Origin: Melastoma dodecandrum
Taxonomy: Eukaryota > Streptophyta > Magnoliopsida > Myrtales > Melastomataceae
Reading direction: 5' to 3'
Assembly (NCBI GenBank): GCA_029817715.1
Contig: JARUPY010000258.1
Location: forward strand, 83,559-147,558
Length of the DNA stretch: 64,000 nt
Position numbers and translations under genes: made by a program. The notes beneath the pieces are model-generated. The model was not told the origin of the DNA. It worked only from the letters and a program-made list of their open reading frames with translations, and did no database searches. Positions 26,519 through 34,982 of this stretch are shown piece after piece. Position 1 is the stretch's first letter. Each line of letters opens with the position of its first letter.

Positions 26519-28087
26519 TCACGCGAACCAGGTCTTCTCGGCCACGCGCTGGTCGCAGAGATCGTAGCGCGGGTGGGGCTTCGCACCCCTGATCTTCTTG
26601 GCGTAGCCGTCGAGGTAGTCGCCCACCGCGAAACACACCATGCCGGCATTATCGGCGATCATGTGCTGGGCCTCGGCATACATCTGCTTGCGCTTGGCGT
26701 CATCGAGCTCGACGCGCGCTTCGGTGACGAGCTTGTCGAAGTTCGGGTCCCGCCAGTGGGTATCGTTCCAGCTGGCCGTGGAGATGAAGGTCTGTGACAA
26801 TTGCAGATCGACGGTCGGCCGGCCGCCCCAGTAGACGGCGCAGAAGGGCGCCTTGAGCCACACGTTGCTCCAGTAGCCGTCGCCCGACACGCGCACCACC
26901 TCGAGGTCGATGCCCGCCTTCTTCAGGGCCTCCTGGTAGAGCACGCCGGCGTCGGTCGCGCCCGAGAACGCTCCTTCGGAGACCTGCAGCCTGAGCTTGG
27001 GGCTGCCGGCCTTCTTGTAGTAGGAGGCCGCCTTGTCGGGATCGTACATGTGGGGCGGGCTGTTCTGAGCGTAGTATTGGCTCGCCGGGCTGATCGTCGT
27101 GTCGTTGCCGATCTGCGCGAAGCCCTTGTAGACCGTGTCGATGATCTTCTGCCGGTCGGTGCCGTATTTCAGCGCCATGCGGGCGTCGTTGGAGGTGAAG
27201 CTCGGGTCGTCGCAGAGCGCCACGAAGGCGAAGCGGTTGCCGGTGCCCTTGGTCTGGAGCACGTTGACCTTGGGCGACTTCATCAGGAAGCCCACGGTCT
27301 TGGGATCGAGCCGGTTCACGGCGTCGACCTGGCCCGAGATCAGCGCCTGGCTGCGCGCGGCGGCATCCGGGATGTAGCGCAGCTCCACGCTGTCGTACCA
27401 GGCGCGGTTCGGCTTCCAGTAATGGCCGGTGTTCTTGGTGAGGACGCGCACGCCGGGCTCGAAGCTTTCGAGCGCGTAGGCGCCGGTGCCGTCCGGCTTG
27501 GACCAGTCCGTGAAACCGTTCGGCACCACGAGCACGTGATAGTCGGACAGGTTGTAGGGCAGGTCGGCATTGCCGGTGGAGAGCGTGATGCCGATCTGAT
27601 TCGGCCCCAGCTTCTTGACGTCCGAGATGGCGCTGAGCAGGTCCTTGGCGGCCGACTTGGTGTCGCCGCGGTGCAGGTTCAGCGAATAGATGATGTCGTC
27701 GGCGTCGAGCGTCTTGCCGGAATGGAAGGTGATCCCCTTCCGCACGTTGAACACCCATTCGGTGGCGCCGGGCTTGGTGTCCCAGGACTCGAGCAGCTCG
27801 CCCACCGCCTCGCCGTTGTCGCCGATCTCCACCATGCCGTTGAAGATCTGGTAGCCGTAGTCGATGGCGATGGAATCCGCGTAGGTGCGCGGATCGATGC
27901 TGTCGGAGGCGCTGCCGCCCTCCATGCCGAGGCGCAGCGTGCCGCCCTTCTTGGGCGCGTCCTCGGCGCGGGCCGGTCCGCCCAGGGCGCCGAAGGCGAG
28001 CCCGAGCGCGGCCGCGCCGGCCATGAGCTCGCGGCGGTCCAGGATCAGGCCTGGCGATCCAGGCTTCGTCGAACGAACATGTGTCAT
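26519..28087 (-). CDS. Substrate-binding protein of the dipeptide-type importer (family 5)
   Basis: A 522-residue periplasmic protein of solute-binding family 5. The ATG at 28087 is preferred over one at 28177, which adds 30 untypical residues. The signal region 'LDRRELMAGAAALGLAFGALG' has twin arginines and looks Tat-dependent. Family features include 'WVFNVRKGITFHSGKTLDADDIIYSL' (residues about 112-137) and 'DAARMALKYGTDRQKII'-like helix. Relatives bind peptides, but also opines, glycine betaine-like compounds or nickel. Being next to carnitine genes does not prove it carries carnitine. Operon order: binding protein, permeases, ATPase. Confidence 0.88.
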   Translation of the reverse strand: MTHVRSTKPGSPGLILDRRELMAGAAALGLAFGALGGPARAEDAPKKGGTLRLGMEGGSASDSIDPRTYADSIAIDYGYQIFNGMVEIGDNGEAVGELLESWDTKPGATEWVFNVRKGITFHSGKTLDADDIIYSLNLHRGDTKSAAKDLLSAISDVKKLGPNQIGITLSTGNADLPYNLSDYHVLVVPNGFTDWSKPDGTGAYALESFEPGVRVLTKNTGHYWKPNRAWYDSVELRYIPDAAARSQALISGQVDAVNRLDPKTVGFLMKSPKVNVLQTKGTGNRFAFVALCDDPSFTSNDARMALKYGTDRQKIIDTVYKGFAQIGNDTTISPASQYYAQNSPPHMYDPDKAASYYKKAGSPKLRLQVSEGAFSGATDAGVLYQEALKKAGIDLEVVRVSGDGYWSNVWLKAPFCAVYWGGRPTVDLQLSQTFISTASWNDTHWRDPNFDKLVTEARVELDDAKRKQMYAEAQHMIADNAGMVCFAVGDYLDGYAKKIRGAKPHPRYDLCDQRVAEKTWFA

Positions 28088-28635
28088 GAAGGCTTCATTT
28101 CCCCATCGTGATCGGACGCTCGTTCCGTGTGTCGACCTTCGCGACTTGCCGGGCGATTTGCAAGCATCATGCCGCAAGACGAGTGGTTGTACACGGTTTT
28201 ATTGAGTTCACCGTCCGGCGTGATTGTCGAAAAAATCGACTGTTCTGTCGGAGTCAAATAGAAGGTCTGCTCCGGATCCGGCGATCCAGAGGCGATCTGG
28301 CCGTTGCGGCGACAGGCGCGACGACAGGGGCCCGCCTGTGAAATGTCGGTCGGGCGGGCGGCTGTCGTCAATGGGAAAGAATCGACCAGTATTGCCGTGC
28401 CGGCGACAAGAGCCGCGGATCCCGCGGCCCCGGCGAAGCATCGTCGGCACGGCGTCGCGCCCGGACCGCGCCGCGCGCGGCGCCTCGCGCCCGCCCGCGC
28501 CGCCGATTTGCCTTTATTATCATCAATTTTGATTAATATTTGGGCATTGTGATCACGTCGTGCCCATGTCATCATCGCGACACCCCGGGGCGCGGGGCGG
28601 GACATCCCCGCGCATGCGGCAGGAGGGCACCGGTC
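28088..28635. other. Intergenic region between the importer and a small gene
   Basis: About 550 bases with no gene I can support. It is clearly AT-richer than its flanks, mainly at 28160-28260 and 28505-28560. It must hold the promoter of the importer operon (minus strand) and probably that of the 69-residue gene (plus strand). Short open frames here lack ribosome-binding sites and sensible composition. Confidence 0.6.
28508..28565 (+). promoter_or_regulatory. Putative promoter and operators of the 69-residue gene
   Basis: TTGCCT (28508-28513), a 17-base gap and GATTAA (28531-28536) could be a sigma-70 promoter. Two palindromes overlap it: ATCAATTTTGAT (28522-28533), and GTGATCAC (28549-28556) nested inside GGGCA (28542-28546) and TGCCC (28561-28565). 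The layout suggests regulated transcription toward the ATG at 28636. Confidence 0.35.
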
Positions 28636-28845
28636 ATGGACAGGCAGCAGACGAGCGAGGAGCCGCGGCGCGCGGGCGTCGAGGGGCCGGAAACCTGCCG
28701 CATCCTCCCCTTCCCGGCCCGGCCGCCGCGCGTCGTCGCGGCCGATGGCGGCAGCGGCTGGTACCATCAGGCCGCCATCGACGATCCGTCGCCGCCGACG
28801 GCGCCTCGGCGGGACCGCGGGGGCCGCCCCGCGCAACCGTGCTGA
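28636..28845 (+). CDS. 69-residue small protein with an SGWYH motif
   Basis: The ATG at 28636 has a perfect AGGAGG 9 bases before it, which decides the start. The product is polar: an Arg/Glu-rich head, a central 'ILPFPARPPRVV' and then 'GGSGWYHQAAIDD', ending Arg/Pro-rich with a final Cys. The 'SGWYH.AAI' stretch looks like one seen in short uncharacterised alphaproteobacterial proteins, from memory. No membrane segment or known domain. It converges on glnE, whose stop is 15 bases away. Confidence 0.55.
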   Translation: MDRQQTSEEPRRAGVEGPETCRILPFPARPPRVVAADGGSGWYHQAAIDDPSPPTAPRRDRGGRPAQPC

Positions 28846-28859
28846 GGCGCTGACGGACA

Positions 28860-31778
28860 TCAGGCCGGGGCGCCGCCCAGCAGCGCCTCGAACCGCACCC
28901 GGACGGCCGCGCAGGTCTCGGCGATGTGGCGCTCCAGCGTGGCGAAATCCGGCAGGGCGGCGGCGGCGGCGATGCGGCGGCGCAGGCCTTCGCCGGCCCT
29001 GGCGGGATCGAAGGCGCCCTCCACGGCGAGGCGCGCGAGCTGCGTGACGTTCGTGAAGAGCAGGGCCGCCTCGGCGAAGAGCGCCGCGTCGTCCGCGGCG
29101 AGGAGGCCGCGGCCGCGCGCCGCCTCGAACACCGCGGCCGTCGGCAGGCCCGCCAGATCCGGATGGGGCCGCGCGTGGCGCAGCACGAGGAATTGGGCGA
29201 GGAATTCGACGTCGAGCTGGCCGCCCGGGCAGAGCTTGAGGTCCCAGGCGCCCGCAGGGGGCTTGCCGCGCGCCACGAGCGCCCGCAAAGCCAGGATCTC
29301 GCCCCCGAGCCCCTCGCCGCGCGGGCGTTCGAGGCAGGCCCGGATCGTCGCCGCGATGCGGGCGCCGAGGTCCGGGTCGCCCGCCACCACCCTGGCGCGC
29401 GTCAGCGCCATCTGCTCCCAGGTCTCGGCCTCCTCGGCCTGGTACTGCACGAAGCCGCGGAACTGCGTCGCCAGGGGACCCTGGTTGCCCGAGGGGCGCA
29501 GGCGCATGTCGACGCTGTAGAGCAGGCCCCGCCGCGTCGCGGCCGTCAGCGCGGCGATCAGGCGTTGGGTCAGCCGCGTGTAGTAGCGCGAGGCCGCCAG
29601 CGGGCGCGGGCCGTCGCTCTCCGGCCCGGCGGGGTCGGCGTCGTAGACGACGAGGAGGTCGAGGTCCGAGGCGGCCGTCATCTCGCGCGATCCGAGCTTG
29701 CCCATCGCCACCACGGCGAGGCTGCCGCCCGGGACGCGGCCGTGCTCGCGCGCGAAATCCGCTTCCACGCGGGCGAGGAGGGCCCGCAGGATCGCGGCGG
29801 CGAGGTCCGAGTAGCTGGCGGCCGCGCGGGGCGGCGCCAGCCTTCCCGACAGCAGCCGCAGGCCGATCAGGAAGGCCTCTTCCCGGGCGACGTCCCGGGC
29901 CCGGTCGAGCACGGCCTCGACGTCCCCCGGCCCGGCGGCGACGCGCGCCTCGATCTCGGCCGGCGCGGGGTCGCCCTGCAGCGCGGGATCGATGGCGGCG
30001 TCGAGGGGGGGCGGGCGCAGCGCCACGGTGGCGGCGAGCCGCGGCGCGGTGCCCAGCATGTCGGCATAGAGCTGGAGCAAAGCCTCGTTGGATTTGAGGA
30101 TGCTGAAGAGCTCGGTGGCGGCCGGCAGGCGCGTCAGGGCCGCGTCGAACCCCGACAGGGCCGCGTCGGGGTCGCCCGAACGCGAGAAGGCCTGGAGCAG
30201 GCCGGGCACGAGGTCCGTCAGCACCTCGCGGGCGCGGGGCCCGCGGACGGCCGGCCGTCGGCCGAAATGCCAGCCCCGCACGGTCTCGACCGCCTCGCCC
30301 GGGCGCGCGAAGCCGAGCCGGCCGAGCGTCGCGACGGTCTCGGGATCGGGGCCGTCGCCCGAGAAGACGAGGCTGCCCACCGCGGCGTCGAGGCCCGGCG
30401 CGTGTTCGAAGAGCCGCGCGTAATGGCCCTCGACTGTGCGCAACTCCCCCAACAGCGCCGCCTCGAAAGCGGCGCGGCCGGGGAAGCCGGCGAAGAGCGC
30501 GAGACGGCGCAGCGCGGCCTCGTCCGCCGGCAGGCGCTGGGTCTGCTCGTCGTCGACCATCTGCAGCCGGTGCTCGATCCCGCGCAGGACGCGGTAGGCG
30601 CGGGCGAGGTCCCCGGCGGCCGCGCCGTCGATCCATCCGTCGCGGGCCAGGGCCGCCAGCATGTCGAGCGTCCGCGCGCCCCTGAGATCCGGGCGGCGGC
30701 CGCCGAAGATGAGCTGCTGGGTCTGGACGAAGAACTCGATCTCGCGGATGCCGCCGCGCCCGACCTTCACGTCGTGCCCCGCCACCGTCACGGCGCCGTG
30801 GCCCCGGAAGGCGTGGATCTGGCGCTTCATGGCGTGGATGTCGGCGATGGCGGCATAGTCGAAGTAGCGCCGCCAGATGAAGGGCGCGAGATCGGCGAGG
30901 AAGCGCGCCGCGAGCGCGAGGTCGCCCGCCACGGGCCGCGCCTTGATGTAGGCGGCCCGCTCCCAGTTCTGCCCGAAGGCTTCGTAATAGGTGAAGGCCG
31001 CCGGCAGCGACACCGCGACACCGGTCGAGGCGGGGTCGGGCCGCAGGCGGAGGTCCACGCGCAGCACGTAGCCCTCGCCCGTGCGCTCTCCGAGCAGCTT
31101 GACCAGCCCCTGGGTGAGGCGGACGTAGAACTGCGGCGGCACGGTCCCGGGCGCGAGCCGCGGCGCGGCCGGGTCGTAGAAGACCACGAGGTCGATGTCG
31201 CTCGAATAATTGAGCTCCCCGGCGCCCCCCTTGCCCATGGCCAGAACCGCGAGGCCGCAACCCTCGGCGGAGCCGCGCTCGCCCGGCCGGAGCCGGCCCG
31301 CCGCCTCGGCGTCGCGCAGCAGCGCGTCGAGCGCGCAGGAGACCGCGCGGTCGGCGAAACGCGTCAGGGCCTCGGTGACGGGCTCCAAACCCCAGGCGCC
31401 GCCGAGATCGGCGAGCGCGACCAGAAGGGCCACCTCGGCCCGGGCCCGCCGCAGCGGCGCCATGGCCCCCGCGGCGGTGCCGGCGTCGCGGCAGTCCCGC
31501 GAGAGGCGGTCGAGGCAGGCGTCCAGCGAGGCCGCGGGCGGGCGCTCCAGCAGGTCCGCCAGGCGGTCCGGATCGCGCCGCGCCAGCCCCCAAAGGAAAG
31601 GCGAATGGTCGGCGACGGCCTCCAGCAGCGCCAGGACGGCCGGGCGGCCGAGGAGCGCGAGGGCGCGGTGGCCCGGCGGGAGCGTCGCCCGGACTTCCGC
31701 GATGCGCCGACCCGCGCGATCGGGATCGGCCGGAAGCGGCGCCGCCGTGAGGGCCTCGGCCAGGCTGGGTTGGGGCAC
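28860..31778 (-). CDS. glnE: Glutamine synthetase adenylyltransferase/deadenylylase
   Basis: A 972-residue bifunctional enzyme that adds AMP to glutamine synthetase when nitrogen is plentiful and removes it when scarce, under PII control. Two nucleotidyltransferase domains are visible: the deadenylylase one with 'GKGGAGELNYSSDIDLVVFYD' split pattern (about residues 160-180) and the adenylylase one with 'GKLGSREMTAASDLDLLVVYD' pattern (about 695-715), separated by the regulatory helical region ('VKVGRGGIREIEFFVQTQQL'). The GTG at 31778 was chosen: GAGGAG lies about 9 bases before it and the length fits the family. It follows fdsD on the same strand by 74 bases. Confidence 0.93.
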   Translation of the reverse strand: MPQPSLAEALTAAPLPADPDRAGRRIAEVRATLPPGHRALALLGRPAVLALLEAVADHSPFLWGLARRDPDRLADLLERPPAASLDACLDRLSRDCRDAGTAAGAMAPLRRARAEVALLVALADLGGAWGLEPVTEALTRFADRAVSCALDALLRDAEAAGRLRPGERGSAEGCGLAVLAMGKGGAGELNYSSDIDLVVFYDPAAPRLAPGTVPPQFYVRLTQGLVKLLGERTGEGYVLRVDLRLRPDPASTGVAVSLPAAFTYYEAFGQNWERAAYIKARPVAGDLALAARFLADLAPFIWRRYFDYAAIADIHAMKRQIHAFRGHGAVTVAGHDVKVGRGGIREIEFFVQTQQLIFGGRRPDLRGARTLDMLAALARDGWIDGAAAGDLARAYRVLRGIEHRLQMVDDEQTQRLPADEAALRRLALFAGFPGRAAFEAALLGELRTVEGHYARLFEHAPGLDAAVGSLVFSGDGPDPETVATLGRLGFARPGEAVETVRGWHFGRRPAVRGPRAREVLTDLVPGLLQAFSRSGDPDAALSGFDAALTRLPAATELFSILKSNEALLQLYADMLGTAPRLAATVALRPPPLDAAIDPALQGDPAPAEIEARVAAGPGDVEAVLDRARDVAREEAFLIGLRLLSGRLAPPRAAASYSDLAAAILRALLARVEADFAREHGRVPGGSLAVVAMGKLGSREMTAASDLDLLVVYDADPAGPESDGPRPLAASRYYTRLTQRLIAALTAATRRGLLYSVDMRLRPSGNQGPLATQFRGFVQYQAEEAETWEQMALTRARVVAGDPDLGARIAATIRACLERPRGEGLGGEILALRALVARGKPPAGAWDLKLCPGGQLDVEFLAQFLVLRHARPHPDLAGLPTAAVFEAARGRGLLAADDAALFAEAALLFTNVTQLARLAVEGAFDPARAGEGLRRRIAAAAALPDFATLERHIAETCAAVRVRFEALLGGAPA

Positions 31779-31852
31779 CGCGCGGGCTCCTCGTCGTGGG
31801 TCTCCACGGTATGATGCCGCGGGCTGGCGCGCGAGGCGTCGTCCGCCGGTGG

Positions 31853-32137
31853 TCAGCCCGCGTCGGCGGCGCCGAGCTGGCCCGCCTCGGCGGGGCCGGC
31901 CGCCTCGCGGTGGGCCGGACCCTCGGCGGGCGTCGCGCCGAGGAGCGCGGCGATGACCAGGGGGTCGAGGCCGGCCGCATCGCCCGCGGCCCGCGCCGCG
32001 AGGTCGCGGCGCATGGCGGGCGTCCAGAAGGCCGCAAGGTGCTCGCGCACGCCGGCGGCGGCCTCGTCGGCCGGGTAGGGCCGGAAGAAGGCCGCGATCT
32101 GGTTGGCCATGCCGACGAGTTTCGCCGCGCCGTCCAC
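31853..32137 (-). CDS. fdsD: NAD-dependent formate dehydrogenase delta subunit
   Basis: A 94-residue protein starting 'KLVGMANQIAAFFRPYPADEA' in the middle of its first 25 residues and containing 'GVREHLAAFWTPAMRRDL', the hallmark of the FdsD/delta family. It has no cofactor motif and is thought to help assemble or stabilise the FdsGBA enzyme. Three bases separate its start from the fdsA stop, so it is part of the operon. The C-terminal 25 residues are Ala/Gly-rich. Confidence 0.88.
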   Translation of the reverse strand: MDGAAKLVGMANQIAAFFRPYPADEAAAGVREHLAAFWTPAMRRDLAARAAGDAAGLDPLVIAALLGATPAEGPAHREAAGPAEAGQLGAADAG

Positions 32138-32140
32138 GGC

Positions 32141-34972
32141 TCACTCCGCCGCGTCGACGGCGATGCGCGTCAGGCTCTCGTCCTCGCGGAAGAAGCGCGC
32201 CTGCCAGGCGGAGGGCCGGTTGGTGCGCCGGACCTGGACGGCGGTGACCTTGTATTCCGGGCAGTTGGTTGCCCAGTCGGCATGCTCGGTCGTCACCACG
32301 TTGGCGCCGGTCTCCGCGTGATGGAAGGTCGTGTAAACCACGCCCGGCGCCATCCGTTCGCTGACGCGGGCCTTGAGCGCCACGTCGCCCGACCGGCTTT
32401 CCAGCGCCACGAGGTCGCCGTCCGCGATGCCGCGCAGTTCCGCGTCGAAGGGATGGATCTCGAGCACGTCCTCCTCGTGCCAGCGCGTGTTCTCGGTGCG
32501 CCGCGTCTGGGCCCCGACGTTGTACTGCGACAGGATGCGGCCCGTGGTGAGGATCAGCGGGAAGCGCGGGCCCGCGCGCTCCTCCGTGGGCACGAAATCC
32601 GTCAGCATGAAGCGGCCGAGGCCGCGCACGAAGCCGTCGACGTGCATCGTCGGGGTGCCGAGCGGCGCCTCGGCGTTGCATGGCCACTGGATCGAGCCGA
32701 GCTCGTCGAGCCGCGCGTAGGACACGCCCGCGAAGCTCGGGGTGAGGGCCGCGATCTCGTCCATGATCTCGCCCGGATGACCGTAGCGCATCGGCAGGCC
32801 CAGGGCCTCGGCCAGCAGGGAGGTCACTTCCCAGTCGGCGAAGCCGCCGAGCGGCGCCATCACCTTGCGGACGCGCTGGATGCGGCGTTCGGCGTTGGTG
32901 AAGGTGCCGTCCTTCTCGAGGAAGGACGAGCCGGGCAGGAAGACGTGGGCGTATTTGGCGGTCTCGTTGAGGAACAGGTCCTGCACCACCACGCAGTCCA
33001 TGGCGGCCAGGCCCGCCGTGACGTGCTGGGTGTCGGGATCGGACTGCGCGGGATCCTCGCCCTGGATGTAGAGGCCCTTGAAGCGGCCCTCTACGGCCTC
33101 GTCGAGCATGTTGGGGATGCGCAGCCCCGGTTCCGCCCGCAGGGTCACGCCCCAGAGCGCCTCGAAGGTTTCGCGCGTCGCGTCGTCCGCCACGTGGCGG
33201 TAGCCCGGCAGCTCGTGCGGGAACGAGCCCATGTCGCAGGAGCCCTGGACGTTGTTCTGCCCGCGCAGCGGGTTCACGCCCGCGCCGGGATGGCCGATGT
33301 TGCCCGTCGCCATGGCGAGGTTGGCCATGGCCATCACGGCCGTCGAACCCTGGCTGTGCTCGGTCACGCCGAGGCCGTAGTAGATGGCGGCCCGGCCGCC
33401 CGTCGCGTAGAGCCGGGCGGCCGCCCGCACGGCCCCGGCCGGCACGCCCGTGAGGTCCTGGCTCGCTTCGGGCGCGTGGCGGTCCTCGGCGATGAACCGC
33501 GCCCAGCTCTCGAAAGCCGCGAGGTCGCAGCGCGCCCGCACGTAGTCCTCGTCGACGAGGCCCTCGGTGACCACGACATGCGCCAGCGCGTTCAGCAGCG
33601 CCACGTTGGTGCCGGGCTTGAGCTGCAGGTGGTGGTCGGCCGCGACGTGGGGCGAGCGCACGATGTCGGTGCGGCGCGGGTCGACGACGATGAGCTTCGC
33701 GCCCGCGCGGATGCGCCGCTTCATGCGCGAGCCGAAAACCGGGTGCCCGTCGGTCGGGTTGGCGCCGATGACGAGGATCACCTCGGCCTCGGCCACGGAG
33801 GCGAAATCCTGCGTGCCGGCCGAGGTCCCCACCGTCACCTTGAGGCCGTAGCCGGTGGGCGAATGGCAGACGCGCGCGCAGGTGTCGACGTTGTTGTTGC
33901 CGAAACCCGCCCGCACCAGCTTCTGGACGAGGTAGGCTTCCTCGTTGGTGCAGCGCGAGGAGGTGATGGCGCCGACCGCGTCGCGGCCGTACTGGGCCTG
34001 GATGGCGCGGAAGCCGTCGGCCGCGTGGCGGATCGCCTCCGCCCAGGTGACGACGCGCCAGGGGTCGGTGATGCGCTCGCGCACCATGGGCTTGGTGATG
34101 CGGTCCCGGTGCGTGGCATAGCCGTAGGCGAAGCGGCCCTTGACGCAGGAATGGCCGGCATTGGCCCGCCCGAGCGTCGAGGGCACCATGCGGACGACCT
34201 TGTCGCCCTGCGTCTCGGCCCGGAAGGTGCAGCCGACGCCGCAATAGGCGCAGGTCGTCAGCGTCGCGGCATCGGGCTTGCCCATGGCGATGACGGCATT
34301 CTCGTTCAGCGTCGCGGTCGGGCAGGCCTGGACGCAGGCCCCGCAGGAAACGCAGTCCGAACCGAACACGTCGGTGCCGCCGAAGCTGACCTTGGAGTCG
34401 AAGCCGCGCCCCGCGATGGTGAGCGCGAAGGTCCCCTGCACCTCCTCGCAGGCCCGGACGCAGCGGTTGCACACGATGCACTTCGAGGCTTCGAAGGTGA
34501 AATAGGGGTTGGTGCGGTCCGTCGGTTCCGCCCGGTGGGTCGCGCCCTCGCCGTAGCGCACGTCGCGCAGGCCGACCGCCCCCGCCATGTCCTGCAGCTG
34601 GCAATCGCCGTTGGCCGAGCAGGTGAGGCAGACGAGCGGATGGTCGGAAATGTAGAGTTCCATCACGCCGCGGCGGAGCTTCGCCAGGCGGTCCGTCTGG
34701 GTGCGCACCACCATGGCCTCCTCGACCGGAGTCGTGCAGGAGGCGGGCGTGCCTTTGCGCCCCTCGATCTCGACCAGACAGAGCCGGCACGAGCCGAAGG
34801 CCTCCAGCGAGTCGGTGGCGCAGAGGCGCGGCACCTCCGTGCCCATGAGGGAGGCCGCCGCCATCACCGAGGTGCCGCGCGGCACCGTGACGGAGCGCCC
34901 GTCGATGGTGAGGGTGACGCTCGTCTCGGCGGGGCGGACGGGCGTGCCGGTGTCGCGTTCGGCGGTCAGCAT
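32141..34972 (-). CDS. fdsA: NAD-dependent formate dehydrogenase alpha subunit (molybdopterin, Fe-S)
   Basis: A 943-residue catalytic subunit oxidising formate to CO2. In order: a [2Fe-2S] domain ('FGSCRLCLVEIEG'), a His-Cys cluster ('DHPLVCLTCSANGDC'), two ferredoxin-type [4Fe-4S] motifs ('CIVCNRCVRACEEV', 'CVSCGACVQACPT'), the proximal [4Fe-4S] motif ('CAYCGVGCTFRAE') and the bis-MGD domain with the active-site Cys in 'DTCARVCHSPTGYGL' (a Cys enzyme, not selenocysteine). Length and layout match FdsA/FdhF2-type soluble enzymes. Electrons pass to NAD through FdsB and FdsG, supplying energy and reductant in C1 metabolism. Confidence 0.95.
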   Translation of the reverse strand: MLTAERDTGTPVRPAETSVTLTIDGRSVTVPRGTSVMAAASLMGTEVPRLCATDSLEAFGSCRLCLVEIEGRKGTPASCTTPVEEAMVVRTQTDRLAKLRRGVMELYISDHPLVCLTCSANGDCQLQDMAGAVGLRDVRYGEGATHRAEPTDRTNPYFTFEASKCIVCNRCVRACEEVQGTFALTIAGRGFDSKVSFGGTDVFGSDCVSCGACVQACPTATLNENAVIAMGKPDAATLTTCAYCGVGCTFRAETQGDKVVRMVPSTLGRANAGHSCVKGRFAYGYATHRDRITKPMVRERITDPWRVVTWAEAIRHAADGFRAIQAQYGRDAVGAITSSRCTNEEAYLVQKLVRAGFGNNNVDTCARVCHSPTGYGLKVTVGTSAGTQDFASVAEAEVILVIGANPTDGHPVFGSRMKRRIRAGAKLIVVDPRRTDIVRSPHVAADHHLQLKPGTNVALLNALAHVVVTEGLVDEDYVRARCDLAAFESWARFIAEDRHAPEASQDLTGVPAGAVRAAARLYATGGRAAIYYGLGVTEHSQGSTAVMAMANLAMATGNIGHPGAGVNPLRGQNNVQGSCDMGSFPHELPGYRHVADDATRETFEALWGVTLRAEPGLRIPNMLDEAVEGRFKGLYIQGEDPAQSDPDTQHVTAGLAAMDCVVVQDLFLNETAKYAHVFLPGSSFLEKDGTFTNAERRIQRVRKVMAPLGGFADWEVTSLLAEALGLPMRYGHPGEIMDEIAALTPSFAGVSYARLDELGSIQWPCNAEAPLGTPTMHVDGFVRGLGRFMLTDFVPTEERAGPRFPLILTTGRILSQYNVGAQTRRTENTRWHEEDVLEIHPFDAELRGIADGDLVALESRSGDVALKARVSERMAPGVVYTTFHHAETGANVVTTEHADWATNCPEYKVTAVQVRRTNRPSAWQARFFREDESLTRIAVDAAE

Positions 34973-34982
34973 CGCGCCATCC

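Noticed and set aside
28226..28240. GTCGA-AAAAA-TCGAC hairpin upstream of the binding-protein gene
   Set aside because: Five pairs only, no T-run and not next to a gene end; too weak to call.
28926..31814. A 962-codon plus-strand open frame
   Set aside because: It is antisense to glnE, which has full domain evidence; its composition is that of a shadow frame.
28860..34790. One 1976-codon minus-strand frame joining glnE to sequence over fdsA
   Set aside because: The part beyond 31778 is out of frame with fdsD/fdsA and has no domain; glnE starts at GTG 31778 with an SD.
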